From: Agrobacterium tumefaciens
Lineage (GTDB): Bacteria; Pseudomonadota; Alphaproteobacteria; Rhizobiales; Rhizobiaceae
DNA: 64,000 nucleotides
Assembly (NCBI GenBank): GCA_025560025.1
Contig: CP048485.1
Location: 1,550,001-1,614,000, forward strand
Direction of reading: 5' to 3'
Each line of letters opens with the position of its first letter. The first letter of the stretch is position 1. A program made the translations under genes and the position numbers. Positions 8,784-19,969 of the stretch are shown here, piece by piece. The notes beneath the pieces were generated by a model. That model made no database searches. It was not told where the DNA came from and saw only the letters and a list, made by a program, of their open reading frames with translations.

Positions 8784-9167
8784 TCACGCCCCGGATTGGC
8801 TAAGCGGCTCTCCGACCTCTATCGCATGCCCATCCGGATCGTAAAAGCGAAACACCCTCTGTCCCCAGGCCTGCCGCTCGAGAGGGTGGATAAGCTTCAC
8901 ATGCGGTGCGATATTTCGAAAAGCCGCATCAACATCCGCATGTTCGAAATAAAGCAGCATGTTTCGTCTGCCATAGGGTTCCTCCGTAGCCTGCGATGTC
9001 CGCCAGACCGTCTCCTCAAGCGACCGCCCCTCATGGATCGCAAAGCCGCTTTCAAAGAGAACGAAGTTCCCGAAATCCTGCAATACCGCCAGGCCGATCC
9101 TGTCACGATAAAACTCTTTGGAGCGGCTGATATCACGCACGAAAGGAATGGGATTTACAAAACGCAT
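8784..9167 (-). CDS. VOC (glyoxalase/bleomycin-resistance) family protein
   Basis: A 127-residue protein with paired beta-alpha-beta-beta-beta modules of the vicinal oxygen chelate superfamily. It begins PIPFVRDISRSKEFYRDRIGL, the standard first module, and ends with FRFYDPDGHAIEVGEPL, where the Glu is the usual metal ligand at the end of the second module. The ligand or reaction cannot be inferred. It stands alone, convergent with the GST gene; alaS is transcribed in the same direction upstream but is separated by a terminator. Confidence 0.85.
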   Translation of the reverse strand: MRFVNPIPFVRDISRSKEFYRDRIGLAVLQDFGNFVLFESGFAIHEGRSLEETVWRTSQATEEPYGRRNMLLYFEHADVDAAFRNIAPHVKLIHPLERQAWGQRVFRFYDPDGHAIEVGEPLSQSGA

Positions 9168-9238
9168 TGCATTCCCTCCACCATGTCCCCGGCGCTCAAC
9201 ATTCCGAGCCCTCTGCTCCCAGTCCTTGAGGGCTTAAA

Positions 9239-9264
9239 CAAAAAAGGCGGGGTAAAACCCCGCC
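9239..9264 (-). terminator. Terminator of alaS
   Basis: On the minus strand GGCGGGGT and ACCCCGCC enclose a short loop and are followed by TTTTTTGTTT. It lies 17 bp after the alaS stop codon. Confidence 0.88.
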
Positions 9265-9281
9265 TCTTTAATTCTTCCAGA

Positions 9282-11945
<2,664 letters not shown>

Positions 11946-12077
11946 GCCCACACACCGCTCACAGCTGGAGTCCATCATTACCATCGGAAACGATGGCTTT
12001 ATTGCAAAATCACTGGCTTTTATCGTTCGCACCCTGCCCTGTCCAGCCATGGAGGCGAAGCAAGACATATAGGCAAA

Positions 12078-12116
12078 TAAAAAGGGCCCCGCGAAGAAAA
12101 ATCGCACGGCCCTTTT
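12078..12116 (-). terminator. Terminator of recA
   Basis: On the minus strand AAAAGGGCC pairs with GGGCCCTTTT across a loop of about 18 bases and is followed by TTTTTATTT. A second, weaker inverted repeat (GAAGTCT/AGACTTC) lies between it and the recA stop codon. Confidence 0.8.
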
Positions 12117-12177
12117 TGATCTATACAAGTTCAGGGAAGTCTGCGGGCGGCGATGCCCGAGACTTCACGGAAAGGCA

Positions 12178-13269
12178 TCAGCCTTCGTCGTTGCCGTCGT
12201 CGCCTTCGCCGGCGTCCGGGCCGCCATTCTGCAGGAAGCGGTCGGCGATCAGACCGGCATTCTGGCGCAGCGCCAGTTCGATCTCATTTGCCGTTTCCGG
12301 ATTGTCACGCAGGAAGGTCTTGGCGTTTTCACGCCCCTGCCCCAGACGCTGGCTGTTATAGGAGAACCAGGCACCGGATTTTTCGACGATGCCGGCCTTG
12401 ACGCCGAGATCGACAAGCTCGCCGGTCTTGGAAACACCCTCGCCATACATGATGTCGAATTCCACCTGCTTGAAGGGCGGCGCCATCTTGTTCTTGACGA
12501 CCTTCACGCGGGTCTGGTTGCCGACAACCTCTTCGCGTTCCTTGACGGCGCCGATGCGGCGGATATCGAGACGAACCGAAGCGTAGAATTTCAGCGCATT
12601 GCCGCCCGTCGTCGTTTCCGGCGAACCGAACATGACGCCGATCTTCATGCGGATCTGGTTGATGAAGATCACCATGCACTTGGACTTGGAGATCGAGGCT
12701 GTCAACTTACGCAGCGCCTGGCTCATCAAACGCGCTTGAAGACCCGGCAGGCTATCGCCCATCTCGCCTTCGATTTCGGCCCGCGGGGTCAGCGCCGCAA
12801 CCGAGTCCACGACCAGCACGTCAACGGCGCCGGAGCGCACCAGCGTATCGGTGATTTCCAGAGCCTGCTCGCCCGTATCCGGCTGCGAGATCAAAAGGCC
12901 CTGCAAATCCACACCGAGCTTGCGGGCATAGACCGGGTCGAGCGCATGCTCGGCATCCACGAAGGCGCAGATACCGCCCTTCTTCTGGGCTTCCGCAATC
13001 GTCTGCAATGCCAGCGTGGTTTTACCGGAGCTTTCCGGACCGTAAATCTCAACGATACGCCCCTTCGGCAGGCCGCCGATACCGAGCGCAATATCCAGGC
13101 TGAGCGAACCCGTCGAAACGGTCTCCACCTCAACCACGTTTTCATTGGAACCGAGCTTCATGATCGATCCCTTGCCGAACGACCGTTCGATCTGGGAGAG
13201 CGCCGCTTCCAGTGCCTTGCTTTTATCCACCGATTTATCCTCTACGAGACGCAAAGAATTTTGTGCCAT
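12178..13269 (-). CDS. recA: Recombinase RecA
   Basis: The strand-exchange ATPase of homologous recombination and the co-protease that triggers the SOS response. At 363 residues it is standard for Rhizobiales. Visible motifs: Walker [10 protein letters not shown] at residues 77-85, the MAW-region EQALEI, Walker [10 protein letters not shown], the L2 loop with [16 protein letters not shown], and an acidic C-terminus ending in Glu/Asp-rich residues. The start at 13269 ([17 protein letters not shown]) is supported by the conserved N-terminus; sequence further upstream is promoter. A LexA box lies about 60 bp upstream. Confidence 0.98.
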   Translation of the reverse strand: MAQNSLRLVEDKSVDKSKALEAALSQIERSFGKGSIMKLGSNENVVEVETVSTGSLSLDIALGIGGLPKGRIVEIYGPESSGKTTLALQTIAEAQKKGGICAFVDAEHALDPVYARKLGVDLQGLLISQPDTGEQALEITDTLVRSGAVDVLVVDSVAALTPRAEIEGEMGDSLPGLQARLMSQALRKLTASISKSKCMVIFINQIRMKIGVMFGSPETTTGGNALKFYASVRLDIRRIGAVKEREEVVGNQTRVKVVKNKMAPPFKQVEFDIMYGEGVSKTGELVDLGVKAGIVEKSGAWFSYNSQRLGQGRENAKTFLRDNPETANEIELALRQNAGLIADRFLQNGGPDAGEGDDGNDEG

Positions 13270-13328
13270 CCGAACCACCTTTAGGTTATTGAAGCCGCAC
13301 AGGCAATGAAGCAGTATGGAAATGGTAT

Positions 13329-13343
13329 GTACTCTATTTGTTC
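13329..13343 (-). promoter_or_regulatory. LexA (SOS) box of recA
   Basis: Read on the minus strand this is GAAC-N7-GTAC, the alphaproteobacterial LexA operator. It is placed 60-75 bp before the recA start codon, where it would overlap the promoter. Confidence 0.85.
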
Positions 13344-13515
13344 TCATTCCGCAAGGCTGAGCCAGCACATTGAAAACAAATAGGGATAAGTCGTTTGTTC
13401 TGCTTTCGTTTTTCCGTGCGCGGCCCATCGCCGCAAACCGGATGCGAGGTCAGGAAGACACCATTTTAGGCCGAATCGTCCGGTCTTTCCATCCGCCAGA
13501 GAGGGAAACGCAAGC

Positions 13516-14457
13516 GTGAAGAAAATACTCGTTCTGGGCGGCGCGCATATCGACAGGCGCGGCATGATCGAGGCGGAAACGACGCCCGGCGCCAGCAATC
13601 CCGGCTCGTGGATGGAAGAGGCCGGGGGCGGCGGTTTCAATGCGGCCCGCAATCTCTCCCGGCTCGGTTTTCAGGTCCGCATCATTGCCCCGCGCGGTGG
13701 CGACGTCACCGGCGAAGCCGTGGCGGAGGCCGCAAGGCAGGCGGGTGTGGAAGACACGCCCTTCACCTTCCTCGACCGCCGCACGCCGAGCTATACCGCC
13801 ATTCTGGAGCGTGACGGCAATCTGGTCATCGCGCTTGCCGATATGGACCTCTACAAGCTCTTCACCCCGCGCCGCCTGAAGGTGCGTGCCGTGCGCGAGG
13901 CGATCACCGCGAGCGACTTTCTGCTCTGCGACGCCAATCTGCCGGAGGATACGCTGACGGCGCTCGGCCTCGTTGCCCGCGCCTGCGAAAAGCCGCTTGC
14001 GGCCATCGCCATTTCGCCCGCCAAGGCGGTGAAGCTGAAAGGCGCGCTCGCCGATATCCATATGCTTTTCATGAATGAGGCCGAGGCCCGCGCCCTGACG
14101 GGGCAAACGGCCGCCAATGTCCGCGACTGGCCAGAAATCCTGCGCAAGGCCGGACTTGCCGGCGGCATCGTCACCCGTGGCGCCAGCGAAGTCGTCGCCT
14201 TCAAAGGGACGGAAACGGCGATCCTCCACCCGCCCCTGATCCGCGAGGTCAAGGACGTAACCGGCGCCGGCGACGCCATGGCCTCCGGTTATCTCGCGGC
14301 GATCGCCGGCGGCAAAACGATCGCAGAAGCATTGCGGCTGGGAGCCGCAGCGGCGGCCATCACCGTGCAATCGCCCTTCGCGACCGCCCAAGACCTATCA
14401 AAAGACAGTGTCGAGGCCATGTTGGGGCTTGTCCCCGAAGCCGAAATGCTGGCATGA
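13516..14457 (+). CDS. psuK: Pseudouridine kinase (PfkB family)
   Basis: Phosphorylates pseudouridine to pseudouridine 5'-phosphate, the first step of pseudouridine breakdown. A ribokinase/PfkB-fold protein of 313 residues: the N-terminus has LVLGGAHIDRRG and the glycine-rich AGGGGFNAARNLSRLG (PfkB signature 1), and the C-terminal part contains DVTGAGDAMASGYLAA, the second signature with the catalytic Asp. PfkB kinases are hard to tell apart; the assignment as PsuK comes mainly from the psuG gene 29 bp downstream. It is divergent from recA, sharing a 246-bp upstream region. Confidence 0.88.
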   Translation: MKKILVLGGAHIDRRGMIEAETTPGASNPGSWMEEAGGGGFNAARNLSRLGFQVRIIAPRGGDVTGEAVAEAARQAGVEDTPFTFLDRRTPSYTAILERDGNLVIALADMDLYKLFTPRRLKVRAVREAITASDFLLCDANLPEDTLTALGLVARACEKPLAAIAISPAKAVKLKGALADIHMLFMNEAEARALTGQTAANVRDWPEILRKAGLAGGIVTRGASEVVAFKGTETAILHPPLIREVKDVTGAGDAMASGYLAAIAGGKTIAEALRLGAAAAAITVQSPFATAQDLSKDSVEAMLGLVPEAEMLA

Positions 14458-14486
14458 ACCCGTTTTAAGAACCTGGAACAGACAGA

Positions 14487-15410
14487 ATGACCCGCCCCAT
14501 CTCCCCGCTCCTGCCCATCGTTTATTCGCAAGAAGTCGCCGCCGCCAAGCAGCGCGGCGCACCGATCGTGGCGCTCGAATCGACCATCATCACCCATGGC
14601 ATGCCCTATCCCGGCAATATCGAGATGGCCGAAAGCGTCGAGCAGATCATCCGCGATCAGGGTGCTGTTCCGGCAACCATCGCCGTCATTCACGGCACCC
14701 TGCATATCGGCCTTGAGAAGAACCAGCTGGAAGCGCTGGCAAAGACCACCGACGCCATGAAGGTCTCGCGCGCCGACATCGCCTTCGCGATCGCCGAGCG
14801 CCGCACCGGCGCCACCACGGTGGCCGCCACCATGATCGCCGCCGCCCGCGCCGGTATCCGCGTTTTCGCCACCGGCGGCATTGGCGGCGTGCACAAGGGC
14901 GCGGAAGAGACCTTCGACATCTCCGCCGATCTGACCGAGCTTGCGAAAACCGGCGTGATTGTCGTCTGCGCCGGTGCCAAGGCGATCCTCGATATTCCGA
15001 AGACGCTCGAGGTTCTCGAAACCAATGGCGTGCCTGTTGTCACTTTCGGCTCGGAAGAATTCCCGGCTTTCTGGTCGCGCTCCTCCGGCCTGCCGAGCCC
15101 GCTCTCGCTCAACAGCCCGGCGGCCATCGCCAATTTCCAGGTGACCCGCGAACAACTCGGCATCGATGGCGGCATGCTGGTGGCCAATCCCGTGCCGGAA
15201 GAGGATGAAATTCCGCGCGAGGAAATGGAAATCTACATCAACCGCGCCATCTCCCATGCCGAACGTGACGACATCACCGGCAAGCAAGTCACTCCCTACC
15301 TGCTCGGCGACATCTTCCGCCTGACGGATGGCCGCAGCCTCGAGACCAATATTGCGCTGGTGCGCAACAATGCGCAGCTGGCCGCCGAGATCGCCGTGGC
15401 GCTGAACTGA
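14487..15410 (+). CDS. psuG: Pseudouridine-5'-phosphate glycosidase
   Basis: Cleaves the C-glycosidic bond of pseudouridine 5'-phosphate into uracil and ribose 5-phosphate. The 307-residue protein is collinear with the IndA/PsuG family: VALESTIITHGMPYPGN near residue 30, TTVAATMIAAARAGIRVFATGGIGG in the middle, and FPAFWSRSSG followed by NPVPEEDEIP. It is the second gene of a two-gene operon with the kinase. Together they recycle the modified nucleoside released from RNA turnover. No transporter gene for pseudouridine is adjacent. Confidence 0.95.
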   Translation: MTRPISPLLPIVYSQEVAAAKQRGAPIVALESTIITHGMPYPGNIEMAESVEQIIRDQGAVPATIAVIHGTLHIGLEKNQLEALAKTTDAMKVSRADIAFAIAERRTGATTVAATMIAAARAGIRVFATGGIGGVHKGAEETFDISADLTELAKTGVIVVCAGAKAILDIPKTLEVLETNGVPVVTFGSEEFPAFWSRSSGLPSPLSLNSPAAIANFQVTREQLGIDGGMLVANPVPEEDEIPREEMEIYINRAISHAERDDITGKQVTPYLLGDIFRLTDGRSLETNIALVRNNAQLAAEIAVALN

Positions 15411-15499
15411 GGACACACATCTCCTCTTCCTGCCGTTCGGCAGCGGACCCCAAACGGAGCGCTGTCGGGGCTTTCGAGGCTGGAACAAACACGTCCCCC

Positions 15500-15585
15500 G
15501 TCATGCTCGGGCCTGTCCCGAGCATCTACTACGTCTCGACTGGAGGAAACGTGATTAGATCCTCGCCTCAAGGGCGAGGATGACG
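15500..15585. repeat. Intergenic palindrome-pair repeat, copy 1
   Basis: Two hairpins, ATGCTCGGG/CCCGAGCAT and ATCCTCGCC/GGCGAGGAT, are separated by about 40 bp and the element is bounded by GTCAT and ATGACG. The same element occurs in inverted orientation at 34480-34565 and in variant form at 36184-36256. This is typical of small palindromic intergenic repeats of rhizobia. Confidence 0.8.
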
Positions 15586-15611
15586 TCGCGTATTTGGAAA
15601 ACTTGCATCAA

Positions 15612-15655
15612 CAAAAAGGCCCGGAGAGCTTGCGCTTCCGGGCCTTTGTTTTTCC
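15612..15655. terminator. Terminator between convergent psuG and OmpA-domain gene
   Basis: AAAGGCCCGGA and TCCGGGCCTTT form a long stem. A T run follows on both strands (TTTGTTTTT on plus, TTTTTGTT on minus), so it can serve both genes. Confidence 0.8.
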
Positions 15656-15667
15656 TGTCGAACCCGA

Positions 15668-17932
15668 TCAGTTCTGGGCGACCGGCTTCACCAGCGGCGT
15701 CACGCGGCGGATGGTGACGCGGCGGTTCTGCTGTTCCGGGCCGAGCGTCTGAACCTTCAGGTAACGCTCGCCATAGCCTTGGGTCGCGAGGTTTTCCGGC
15801 GGAATGCCGTAAACATCGGTCAGGACATTGGCGACGGAAGCGGCGCGTTCGTCGGAAAGAACAAGGTTGCTTTCATCCGAACCGACGGCGTCGGTATGGC
15901 CTTCGATGAGGAAGGTTTCACCGGGGTTCTTGTCCAGCGCCTTGTTGATCGCATCCGCCACCTTGCGCAGCGAACGGGCTTGCGCCATCGGAATTTCGGC
16001 GCTGCCGGTTGCGAAGGTGATCGTATCGAGGTCGATACGGCGCACCTTGTCGCGGATACGGGCCGAATAACGCACTTCATCCAGCGAGTAGACACGTTCC
16101 ACAGGCTCGACCGGCGGCTGCTCCAGGAAGCGATAATAATCGCGGTCGGGATCGCTCGACGTGTCGATGATGTAGTCGCGAACGGGAATCCGCAGGCGCA
16201 TCGGCGGCAGGTCGAGACCCGGATCGCGATAGACATAATCACGGTCGGGATCGTCCATCAGATCGGGCGCATAGAACAGCACATATTCCCGACCACGATC
16301 ATCGATGCGCGAGCGCTGGATCACGTCGCCATAGCGGTTGCGGATCGTCACGACCTGCGTGCCATCCCGGCGCTCGACCGTTTCGCGGACACGGCCGCCG
16401 GGCAGACGCTCGTAATAGGGCTCGCCGCCATCGCGGATGAAGCGCTGGTTGTCGTCGCCGCGCACCACAACGCGATCGCCAAATTGCAGGATGATCGGTG
16501 CATCGCGGTCCCGGTCACGCGGACGGCCTTCACGCGGTTGCCATTCGCGCACGCCTTCCGGCCGTTCATATTGCGGGCGACGATCGACACGTTCGCCCTG
16601 CTGGGAGGTGATGGCCTCCATCTTGACGGGCGGCGGCGGGGCCTTGCCTTCGGCCGCACCGGCGCGCTGCGCTTCGGCGTCGGAGGTTGGAACCTTCACA
16701 TCACCGGCCTGTTCGCGTTCACGACGGCGTTCCTCGCGGGTCTGGCGGTTGCCGGAGCGTTCCACTTCCTTGTCGCTGTCGAGAACGGCGGCGCCCTTGT
16801 CGACAGGCAGGATAACGGTGTCAGCAGTCTTGGACGGATCCTTGGCGATCGCCTTGGCCTTGTCCAGCTCCTCCTTCGTCATCGCAGGCGCTTCGGTCTG
16901 CGGGATCGCGACCTGATTGGGAACGGGTTCGCCGGCAGGCGCCTGCCCGGTCGTCGCACCGCTTGGCGGCGGTGGCGTCGGCGTGCCCGGCAGCGGGGCC
17001 GCAGGCTCGGTCTTGCCCTGGCCTTCTACCGGCGGCTTTTCGGAGGGCTGCTGGCCCGGTGCGGGGTTGGGCTGCGCCTCCGGTGCCGGCGGACGTGCGG
17101 GCGTGGGCGCTTCGGTCGGAACCGGTGCTTCCTTCGCGGCAGGTTCCGGGGCTGCCGGTTTTTTCTCCGGAACGGGTTTTTCAGCCGGCTCGGCTTTCTG
17201 TTCCGGGGCCTTTTCCTCTACCTGCCGCTTTTTGCCGGGCGCCGGTTCGCGGGGCTTGGCCGGCTGCTCGGCATTTTCGGGGCTTGCTGCAGGCTGTTCG
17301 GCCGCCGGCTCCTTCGCCCGTTCCTTGCGCGGACGTTCAGGGCGCTGCTCGCCCTCACCCGCGGGCTGTTCGGCCCGCTCGGGTTTGCGCGGACGCTCCT
17401 TCGGCTGCTGTTCGGCCGGTGCGGCCTCGGGAGCTGCCTCCTTCTGGCGGGCGGGACGCTGTTCGCCCTCACCCTGCGGCTCCTGCGCCCGGCGCGGGCG
17501 CTCCTGCGGCTGTTCGGCTGGCGCAGGCTCAGGGCGGGCTTCGCGCTGCTGCGGCTCGCGCTGGGGTTCCGGCTGCGCTTCACGCTGGGGTTCGCGTTGC
17601 GGCTCGGCTTCGGCCTTCGGCTCCGGCGGGCGCTCACGCGGCGGTTCCGGCGTTTGCTCCTGCTTCTGCGGCTCGGCCTGGGGCTGCGCCTCCTCGGCCT
17701 GCTTGCGCTGCTTGCGCAGAAGCTCTTCCGGATTCTGCTCTTCTGCAGGCTGCCCTTCCGGTTGCGCCTGCGCCAGAATCAGCGGGGTCTGCGACTGGAG
17801 AGCGTGAGACTGGGGCATCTGCGTCTGCGCCCGCGCGGCGCCGGCAAAACCGGCCGCGGCCGGTTCCACCGCAATCGCCAGCGACATGAGGGGGAAAACC
17901 ACCCCCGTCAGCAATGTGTTCTTCTTCAGCAT
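15668..17932 (-). CDS. OmpA-domain protein with long Pro/Glu/Gln-rich region
   Basis: A 754-residue exported protein. Residues 1-45 form a signal peptide with a long N-region. Residues about 50-320 are low complexity, dominated by Pro, Glu, Gln, Ala and Arg, and look like an extended periplasmic spacer. A middle region with several Asp-Arg-rich stretches (YEP/DPDRDYVYRDP-type) follows, and residues 620-745 are an OmpA/MotB peptidoglycan-binding domain (IDLDTITFATGSAEIP, then FLIEGHTDAVGSDESNL and LSDERAASV). The start at 17932 has GAGGAA six bases upstream. It is probably an envelope anchor; its partner is unknown. Confidence 0.85.
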   Translation of the reverse strand: MLKKNTLLTGVVFPLMSLAIAVEPAAAGFAGAARAQTQMPQSHALQSQTPLILAQAQPEGQPAEEQNPEELLRKQRKQAEEAQPQAEPQKQEQTPEPPRERPPEPKAEAEPQREPQREAQPEPQREPQQREARPEPAPAEQPQERPRRAQEPQGEGEQRPARQKEAAPEAAPAEQQPKERPRKPERAEQPAGEGEQRPERPRKERAKEPAAEQPAASPENAEQPAKPREPAPGKKRQVEEKAPEQKAEPAEKPVPEKKPAAPEPAAKEAPVPTEAPTPARPPAPEAQPNPAPGQQPSEKPPVEGQGKTEPAAPLPGTPTPPPPSGATTGQAPAGEPVPNQVAIPQTEAPAMTKEELDKAKAIAKDPSKTADTVILPVDKGAAVLDSDKEVERSGNRQTREERRREREQAGDVKVPTSDAEAQRAGAAEGKAPPPPVKMEAITSQQGERVDRRPQYERPEGVREWQPREGRPRDRDRDAPIILQFGDRVVVRGDDNQRFIRDGGEPYYERLPGGRVRETVERRDGTQVVTIRNRYGDVIQRSRIDDRGREYVLFYAPDLMDDPDRDYVYRDPGLDLPPMRLRIPVRDYIIDTSSDPDRDYYRFLEQPPVEPVERVYSLDEVRYSARIRDKVRRIDLDTITFATGSAEIPMAQARSLRKVADAINKALDKNPGETFLIEGHTDAVGSDESNLVLSDERAASVANVLTDVYGIPPENLATQGYGERYLKVQTLGPEQQNRRVTIRRVTPLVKPVAQN

Positions 17933-18278
17933 CGGTGCTTCCTCATCTGCCAATCGTTATGCGTCGCTTATACCGCGACATCGTAAAATCCGGCCGCGCG
18001 TGCAGGCGCTGGTCAACGCCTTGCACACGCTTCGGTTCCCATGATGACCAAACCCTTCTGTACCGGAAATGAACAGATCAAGGCGTTTTCGTGATAGCTT
18101 GGCGACGGAATCGCGATCACTAATATTGCGGTTGCATTTTTTGACCAACCGGATGAATAATCTGAGCCGCGCTGAAGGCCGCAGCCGGTATAATCCGTTC
18201 TGCCGCGCCCAGCGCTCAAGGCGTCCGCACTGACAACAACAACAGACTGCGGATGAACGACCAAAAGAGAGGATCGAA
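17933..18278. other. Divergent intergenic region, 346 bp
   Basis: Lies between the OmpA-domain gene and the amino-acid binding-protein gene. It contains an AT-richer segment with TTGACC and, further on, TATAAT at a position usable by the binding-protein gene, but no well-spaced promoter pair. No RNA gene or repeat is obvious. Confidence 0.4.
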
Positions 18279-19052
18279 ATGCCTATTTCCACCCGTCTGC
18301 TCGCAGCCGTATCGATTGCCGCCATCTCGCTGTTTTCCGGCGCCGCCCTCGCGCAGGACAAGATTGTCATCGGCACCGAAGGCGCCTACCCGCCCTTCAA
18401 CAATCTTGAAGCCGACGGCACGCTGACCGGCTTCGACATCGACATCGCCAAGGCGCTCTGCGTCGAAATGAAGGCCGAATGCACCTTCGTCACCAATGAC
18501 TGGGACGGCATCATTCCGGCCCTGCAGGCCAAGAAATTCGATGCCATCATTGCATCCATGTCGATCACGCCCGAGCGTCTCGAGAAGGTCGACTTCTCCA
18601 AGAAATATTACAACACGCCGCCGGCCATCGCCGTGCCGAAGGATTCGCCGATCAAGTCCGTCGATGATCTCAAGGGCAAGTCGCTCGGCGCACAGGGCTC
18701 CACCACCCACTCCAACTATGCCGAAAAGCATTTCCCGGGTTCCGACGTGAAGATGTACCCGACCGCCGATGAATATAAGCTCGATATCGCCAATGGCCGT
18801 ATCGATGCCGTTATCGACGATATCGTTGTCCTGTCTGAATGGCTGAAGACGGATGCGGGCAAGTGCTGCAAGATCCTGACGCCGCTTCCGGTCGATGTCG
18901 AGATCAACGGCAATGGCGCGGGCGTTGCCGTTCGCAAGGGTGATACGGCGCTTGCCGACAAGTTTACCGCCGCCATCGCCGGTATCCGCGCCAACGGAAA
19001 ATATCAGGAAATCAACAAAAAATACTTCGATTTCGACGTTTACGGCCAGTAA
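18279..19052 (+). CDS. Periplasmic amino-acid-binding protein of an ABC importer
   Basis: A 257-residue solute-binding protein with a signal peptide (cleavage near ALA-QD at residue 26). The mature part begins KIVIGTEGAYPPFNN and contains GFDIDIAKALC, the family-3 amino-acid-binding signature, as in HisJ, ArgT and the opine-binding proteins OccT and NocT. Two neighbouring cysteines (GKCCKI) occur in the second lobe. It probably binds a basic amino acid or related compound. Two permease genes follow 113 bp downstream after a hairpin, so the binding protein may be made in excess. Confidence 0.9.
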   Translation: MPISTRLLAAVSIAAISLFSGAALAQDKIVIGTEGAYPPFNNLEADGTLTGFDIDIAKALCVEMKAECTFVTNDWDGIIPALQAKKFDAIIASMSITPERLEKVDFSKKYYNTPPAIAVPKDSPIKSVDDLKGKSLGAQGSTTHSNYAEKHFPGSDVKMYPTADEYKLDIANGRIDAVIDDIVVLSEWLKTDAGKCCKILTPLPVDVEINGNGAGVAVRKGDTALADKFTAAIAGIRANGKYQEINKKYFDFDVYGQ

Positions 19053-19078
19053 CAGGCCCAGTGCTTGTTGAAATCTCG

Positions 19079-19112
19079 TGGCGGAAGGCTTGCCCTTCCG
19101 CCATTTTTGTTT
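19079..19112 (+). terminator. Terminator/attenuator between binding protein and permeases
   Basis: TGGCGGAAGG and CCTTCCGCCA form a strong stem followed by TTTTTGTTT. Because the permease genes follow on the same strand with no clear new promoter, it probably works as a partial terminator that lowers permease expression. Confidence 0.75.
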
Positions 19113-19165
19113 GAAAACGTAACCATAACAATCACGGCGGCTTAAGACCGCGGGGGAAAACTGGC

Positions 19166-19969
19166 ATGAGCGGAGCATTTTCCGCCATAGGTGCGTTCTG
19201 GACCTATGTCTCGACACTTCTCGACCCCTTCTGCGGGCCGGTCGGTCTCTTCTCGCTTTTCGGAAACGGCACACTCGTCGCCTGTGGCGATGCGGGTTGG
19301 GGCGACGAAATCGCCTTCGGCGTCAAGGTCACCATCTCGCTGGCGCTCGCCACGCTGCCCGTCGGGCTGTTGATCGGTTTCCTCATCGCGCTTGCCGCGC
19401 AATCGGAAGAGAAATCGCTGCGGCTCGCCGCTGGCATTTACACCACCATCTTCCGCGGCCTGCCGGAACTGCTGACGCTGTTCATCGTCTATTACGGCAT
19501 CCAGATGCTGCTGCAATCGCTCGCCGGTTATGTCGGCATCACCGGTCCCGTTGAAATCAATGCCTTCGTGGCAGGCATGGTCGCACTTTCGGTGGTGTTT
19601 TCGTCCTACGCCTCCGAAGTGCTGCTCTCCGCCTTCAAGGCCATACCCAAGGGACAATATGAGGCGGGCGCGGCGCTGGGGCTTTCACGCAGCCGCACCA
19701 TGCTGCTCGTCATCATTCCGCAGCTGGTCAGGATCGCCCTGCCCGGCATGACCAACCTCTGGGTCATCCTGCTGAAAGATACGTCCTATGTCTCGATCAT
19801 CGGCCTTGCGGATATCGTCCGCCAGACCGGCATCGCGGCCCGTGTCAGCAAGGAAGCCTTCTTCTTTTACGGCATCGCCTGCCTGCTCTATCTCATTCTT
19901 GCACTTCTTTCCTCCGTCGGCATCGGTTTCATCGATCGCTGGTCGCGCAAGTCGGAGGCAAGCCGATGA
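19166..19969 (+). CDS. ABC transporter permease (HisQ/OccQ type)
   Basis: A 267-residue inner-membrane permease of the polar amino-acid family. About five to six hydrophobic helices are visible and the conserved EAA loop reads QYEAGAALGLSRSRTMLLVIIPQ, the contact site for the ATPase. The N-terminal region is longer than in HisQ and contains a Cys-rich, partly polar stretch before the first main helix. It overlaps the next permease by four bases (ATGA), indicating translational coupling. Together they form the membrane channel for the upstream binding protein. Confidence 0.9.
   Translation: MSGAFSAIGAFWTYVSTLLDPFCGPVGLFSLFGNGTLVACGDAGWGDEIAFGVKVTISLALATLPVGLLIGFLIALAAQSEEKSLRLAAGIYTTIFRGLPELLTLFIVYYGIQMLLQSLAGYVGITGPVEINAFVAGMVALSVVFSSYASEVLLSAFKAIPKGQYEAGAALGLSRSRTMLLVIIPQLVRIALPGMTNLWVILLKDTSYVSIIGLADIVRQTGIAARVSKEAFFFYGIACLLYLILALLSSVGIGFIDRWSRKSEASR

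Noticed and set aside
11946..12077. T-box or other leader before alaS
   Set aside because: T-box elements are rare in this group and I see no T-box motif or terminator pair here.
15779..17986. 735-residue frame on the plus strand
   Set aside because: Antisense to the OmpA-domain gene; its odd Arg/Leu/Gly-rich composition is the mirror of the Pro/Glu/Gln spacer.
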